Assembly (NCBI GenBank): GCA_965215765.1
Contig: OZ244118.1
Span: 1,054,001-1,118,000, forward strand
Length of the DNA: 64,000 nt
From: G965212025 sp965215765
GTDB lineage: Bacteria; Pseudomonadota; Gammaproteobacteria; Poriferisulfidales; Oxydemutatoraceae
Reading direction: 5' to 3'
Part shown: piece by piece, positions 60,910 through 64,000 of the stretch
Numbering within the stretch: position 1 is the stretch's first letter
How the letters are laid out: every line of letters begins with the position of its first letter
The notes under the pieces: generated by a model
Database searches by the model: none
What the model saw: the letters and a program-made list of their open reading frames with translations, nothing else
What the model was told of the DNA's origin: nothing
Made by a program: the position numbers and the translations under genes

Positions 60910-61680
60910 TCAGTAGCGTTTTGGCAGCCATGTTCCTTTATCGCTTTGCACGGCACCAAGAAGAGCGGTGTGCGTGAAATCCAGTGCTTTTTGGATGGCA
61001 GCTTCCAAAGGATGGGCACAAGCCATGTACGTGGCAATGGCGCTTGCCAATGTGCAGCCACTGCCGTGATAGCGATGCGGCAGTCGGCGGCTGCGGAAAG
61101 TTTGTGTGGGGCTCTTTGTCTGGTACAAGCGGTGCCTCAATTCTCTGTGTGTGGTTTCCACGCTGGTGACTAATATCGCCGCGCATCCTGTATCAAGCAG
61201 AGCCTGTGCTGCCGTGTCTGCATGATGTGTTCCCGGAGCCAGCAACAGCACCTCTTCACGGTTAGGGGTTGCCAGACATGCCATAGGCAGCAGCCGCTTT
61301 TGCAAAGCCGTGATTCCGGCTGTCGTGCTGAGCGACTGACCCGTCCCGGCATTGATGATCGGGTCAATGAGCAAAGGGACAGGTGGAAATTCCTTCAAGA
61401 CTTCGCTGAGAGTTCTGGCATGAGGGCCCAGCATTCCAGTTTTAACCAGAGAGATTTTGAACTCTGAAAAAAGTGTTTGAATCTGAGCGCGCAGACTGCG
61501 GGCACTCGTGGCTTGCCAGGAAAAGATGGTGCTTCCGCTTTGGATGGTGTTGCAGCTAAGTGCGCAGACCGGGCGACCCCCGCAGGCGGAAACCGTTTCT
61601 ATGTCGGCCTGCAACCCGGCACCTCCGGTCGGGTCGAATCCGGAAATGCACAGTACGATGGGTGTTTTGTTGTTAGCCAA
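60910..61680 (-). CDS. thiD: ThiD, HMP/HMP-P kinase
   Basis: 256 residues from TTG 61680. Ribokinase-like: ISGFDPTGGAGLQADIETVS at the N-terminus, KTGMLG, LIDPIINAGTGQSL, TPNREEVLLLA and the ATP/anion-hole motif YHGSGCTLASAIATYMA. It phosphorylates hydroxymethylpyrimidine twice for thiamine synthesis. It is upstream of thiE on the same strand, coupled at the stop/start. Confidence 0.92.
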   Translation of the reverse strand: MANNKTPIVLCISGFDPTGGAGLQADIETVSACGGRPVCALSCNTIQSGSTIFSWQATSARSLRAQIQTLFSEFKISLVKTGMLGPHARTLSEVLKEFPPVPLLIDPIINAGTGQSLSTTAGITALQKRLLPMACLATPNREEVLLLAPGTHHADTAAQALLDTGCAAILVTSVETTHRELRHRLYQTKSPTQTFRSRRLPHRYHGSGCTLASAIATYMACAHPLEAAIQKALDFTHTALLGAVQSDKGTWLPKRY

Positions 61681-61995
61681 AGAGGCAGAACGGATGCCAC
61701 GCAGCAGCGTAGAAAATGGCGGTGCTACACAAGCGAGGGCTTTTGCCAGCGGTGCAGTTGTTGTTTGCCAAGGCGAGAGAAATCAGAATCAGCGATCTTT
61801 GTTTCTGGTGACTCATTCTGCTTCATTATGCAATCGGGCACACCGTCGAATCAGGGTCTCGGCCAATCGCGTTGCTCTGACGAAGGATGCTGCCGAGTAG
61901 AATAGCCCGCCTTGTGGTGCAAAGTGAGGCTGTTGCGTGTTATTGCCTGATTGTTTGCGAATCGGGTGTTATTTTTCCTGTCAGGAGTGGTCAAG

Positions 61996-62178
61996 ATGAC
62001 TTATAAGAAATGGATGTGCCTTGTCTGTGGGTGGATTTATGATGAGGAGCATGGGGTGCCGGAAGATGGCATTGCCCCCGGCACACGGTGGCAGGATGTG
62101 CCGGCTCATTGGACGTGCCCGGAATGCGGTGCAACAAAGGGAGATTTTGACATGGTCGTGATCCCATCGGACAGGTGA
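61996..62178 (+). CDS. rubA: Rubredoxin
   Basis: 60 residues from ATG 61996 with ribosome site caggag; the longer frame from 61951 is not needed. Iron ligands are in two C-x2-C knuckles, WMCLVCGWIYDEEHG and WTCPECGATKGDF. A small cytoplasmic one-electron carrier. It is divergent from thiD. Confidence 0.94.
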   Translation: MTYKKWMCLVCGWIYDEEHGVPEDGIAPGTRWQDVPAHWTCPECGATKGDFDMVVIPSDR

Positions 62179-62248
62179 GCGAAAAGTGCTTCGCTGAAAG
62201 CTGTCTCCCTGACCCGCCATTTTCCTGAAACGACTGCTACATTCCTGG

Positions 62249-63580
62249 TTGCCGCCTGAGCATTTCAGGCTTTGGCAAATCACGCTTCCCATGATGTTGA
62301 CCGGTCTGTCGGTTCCCTTGCTGGGTTTTGTGGATATCGCAGTGCTTGGCCATCTTGACGATTCGCTTTTTCTTGCGGCGGGGGCTGTCGGGATTGCTGT
62401 GATGCATTTTCTGTTCTGGCTTTTCGGGTTTTTGCGCATGGGCACGACCGGGATCACCGCACAGTTATACGGAGGAGGGGAACTCAAAACCTTGGTGCGG
62501 TGCTTTCACCAAGTGCTGTTTCTGGGTTTGTTCCTTGCGGGCATTCTGATTCTGCTGAAAGGACCGTTGGTAGAACTGGTTTTGTATTTGTATCACCCGG
62601 GTCAATCGTTGAGAACCTTGATTTCCGATTATGTAGACGTGCGGATTTGGGCGGCTCCGGCAACCTTTGCCAATTTTATTTTCTGGGGAGTTTTTCTGGG
62701 CTTGCAAAAGCCGCTGGGTCCGTTGGTGCTGATGCTGTTTGTAAACACCTTGAATGCCGTTCTGGATGTGTTTTTTGTGTTTTATATGGGGCTTGACGTG
62801 GCCGGGGTTGCCTTGGCTTCAGTGATAGCTGAATACTGTGGGTTGATACCTGCTATCTGGCTGCTGAGACGTCTCTTCCCCGCCGGCTTCAGTGCCTGGC
62901 GCGTTTCGGAATGGAAGGCGTCCCAGTTGTGGGCATTGCTCTCTTTGAACTATTACCTGTTCCTGCGAACCTTGTTGCTACTGTTTGCCTTTTTCTTTTT
63001 CAATTTGCAATCTGCCAAGTTGGGCGCGGAGTATGTCTCCGCCAATGCCATTTTGATCAACATGCTGATGTTCACGGCTTTTGCGCTTGACGGATTCGCA
63101 TACGCCATTGAAACTTTGGTCGGGTATTGCGCGGGTCGCCGTGACCTTGTGGGGACGAAAAAATTTTTGGCGGCTGGCTGGCTTTGGGCGGGGTTGCTAG
63201 GCGGCTGTTTTTCTCTGTTTTACGGCTTCGGTGGTGGCTGGCTCATTCATTTGTTGACGGATCTGCCCGAGGTGCAGGTGGTCGCAGAGGAATTTCTTTA
63301 TTGGATGGTGTTGATGCCTCTGTTGTGCGTGGTTCCTTTTTTTTACGACGGTGTTTTTATTGGCTTGCTGAGATTCAAAGAGATGATGGTGTGTCTGCTG
63401 TTTGCGACCCTTGTGGTGTACTTGCCGCTTTGGTACTTTCTCCGCGATTTTGGCAACGATGGACTCTGGATGGCGATGTGTGCTTTTATGCTGGCTCGTG
63501 GTCTGGTGCTCCATATCTGGTATTTGCACTGGCGTGCCAACAACGCGCTTTTTGCCGAGCCGGGGAGAAAAATTGTATAA
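62249..63580 (+). CDS. dinF: MATE family efflux transporter (DinF type)
   Basis: 443 residues from TTG 62249. Twelve hydrophobic segments. The first half has FVDIAVLGHLDDSLFLAAGA and FLRMGTTGITAQLYGGGE, landmarks of DinF-like members. MATE proteins export organic cations using sodium or proton gradients. Complete. The start codon is weak, and the gene begins 70 bp after rubredoxin. Confidence 0.9.
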   Translation: MPPEHFRLWQITLPMMLTGLSVPLLGFVDIAVLGHLDDSLFLAAGAVGIAVMHFLFWLFGFLRMGTTGITAQLYGGGELKTLVRCFHQVLFLGLFLAGILILLKGPLVELVLYLYHPGQSLRTLISDYVDVRIWAAPATFANFIFWGVFLGLQKPLGPLVLMLFVNTLNAVLDVFFVFYMGLDVAGVALASVIAEYCGLIPAIWLLRRLFPAGFSAWRVSEWKASQLWALLSLNYYLFLRTLLLLFAFFFFNLQSAKLGAEYVSANAILINMLMFTAFALDGFAYAIETLVGYCAGRRDLVGTKKFLAAGWLWAGLLGGCFSLFYGFGGGWLIHLLTDLPEVQVVAEEFLYWMVLMPLLCVVPFFYDGVFIGLLRFKEMMVCLLFATLVVYLPLWYFLRDFGNDGLWMAMCAFMLARGLVLHIWYLHWRANNALFAEPGRKIV

Positions 63581-63639
63581 GGTCAGCCAGGTTTGAAAAG
63601 TGCCATAAAGGCGGCATTGCTTACATAAGGAGGTGAATG

Positions 63640-64000
63640 ATGAATTTTCTGGTATTTCAGCATATAGCGTGTGAGCACCCCGGTGTTTTTCGTGACTTTA
63701 TGCGTTCAGACGGCGTGAGCTGGGACACGGTGGAGCTGGACGAAGGTGAGAGTATTCCTGACCTGGACGCATACGACGCGCTTTTGGTGATGGGTGGCCC
63801 GATGGATGTCTGGCAGACACAAAGCTATCCCTGGTTGCTTAAGGAGACCGAAACGATACGGCACTGGGTGCAAACGCTGAACAAGCCATTTTTGGGTTTT
63901 TGTCTGGGGCATCAACTGCTGGCGGTCGCATTAGGCGGGGAAGTCGGCTCCTCAAAAGATGCGGAAATCGGGGTGATGGAAGTCGCATTGAGCGAGTCAG
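63640..64000 (+). CDS. Class I glutamine amidotransferase-like protein, partial
   Basis: The start has a near-perfect Shine-Dalgarno (aaggaggtg) followed by two adjacent ATG codons (63637 and 63640). About 120 residues lie in the window: VFQHIACEHPGVFRDFMRSD, YDALLVMGGPMDVWQTQSYP, and the nucleophile elbow FLGFCLGHQLLAVALGGEV with the catalytic Cys. It resembles the GuaA-like stand-alone amidotransferases. The catalytic His/Glu lie beyond the window. Confidence 0.88.
   Translation, partial: MNFLVFQHIACEHPGVFRDFMRSDGVSWDTVELDEGESIPDLDAYDALLVMGGPMDVWQTQSYPWLLKETETIRHWVQTLNKPFLGFCLGHQLLAVALGGEVGSSKDAEIGVMEVALSES

Overview
The window looks like a piece of a gammaproteobacterial chromosome. The order tolQ-tolR-tolA-tolB-cpoB-queE-queC-tRNA-Lys, followed by carA-carB-greA and genes such as orn, lepA, folP, thiE/thiD and a DinF-type MATE, is typical of the Pseudomonadales/Oceanospirillales side of the class. 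A host-associated lifestyle is an inference, based on the expanded linker-rich effector-like family and the large amount of gene debris. No species name can be given from the sequence alone.

Region 1 (about 1-26700) is an accessory defence and toxin-antitoxin island. It opens with an AAA ATPase beside a PIN-like protein, both on the minus strand. An array follows in which two modules alternate: a DUF1778 antitoxin with a GNAT toxin (TacAT type), and an AbiEi-like antitoxin (DUF6088) with an AbiEii nucleotidyltransferase toxin. There are five AbiEi-like copies, four of them intact, but only one full-length AbiEii. There are three DUF1778 copies, two of them open, and no fully intact GNAT toxin. 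Each AbiEi copy has the same palindromic operator. Between modules lies a repeated block of about 340 bp carrying the remains of a small minus-strand HTH gene. The island also contains a DUF4143 ATPase and its broken copy, remnants of a type I restriction system (hsdM, hsdR), a two-gene CBASS-like operon (CD-NTase plus S-4TM pore-forming effector at 17517-19444) with a second S-4TM whose CD-NTase has been lost (5184-6443), an unknown 327-aa protein, hipBA and two membrane-protein genes.

Region 2 (26700-42600) is core chromosome: tRNA-Ser, a 1-kb satellite of 16-bp units, the Tol operon without pal, queuosine genes, tRNA-Lys, a HIT protein, an M23 peptidase, carAB and greA.

Region 3 (42670-51950) holds four tandem copies of an unrecognised effector-like gene on the minus strand, separated by fused carB/greA debris that records how the array was amplified.

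Region 4 (51940-64000) is core again: mutS, a pncC/cinA-type amidohydrolase, a cytochrome c, orn, lepA, folP, thiE-thiD, rubredoxin, a MATE transporter and a partial glutamine amidotransferase.

The most striking property is pervasive head-to-tail duplication of gene fragments at gene boundaries: tolQ (39 bp), tolA (39 bp), tolB (134 bp), HIT/M23 (638 bp), carB-greA-effector (1960 bp), effector 3' ends (182 bp), mutS 3' flank (231 bp), mutS/cinA (218 bp) and folP/thiE (318 bp). In two cases (tolB-cpoB and cinA) the duplicated units form chains of short ORFs whose stop codons overlap the next start codon, so translation could be relayed to the intact downstream gene.
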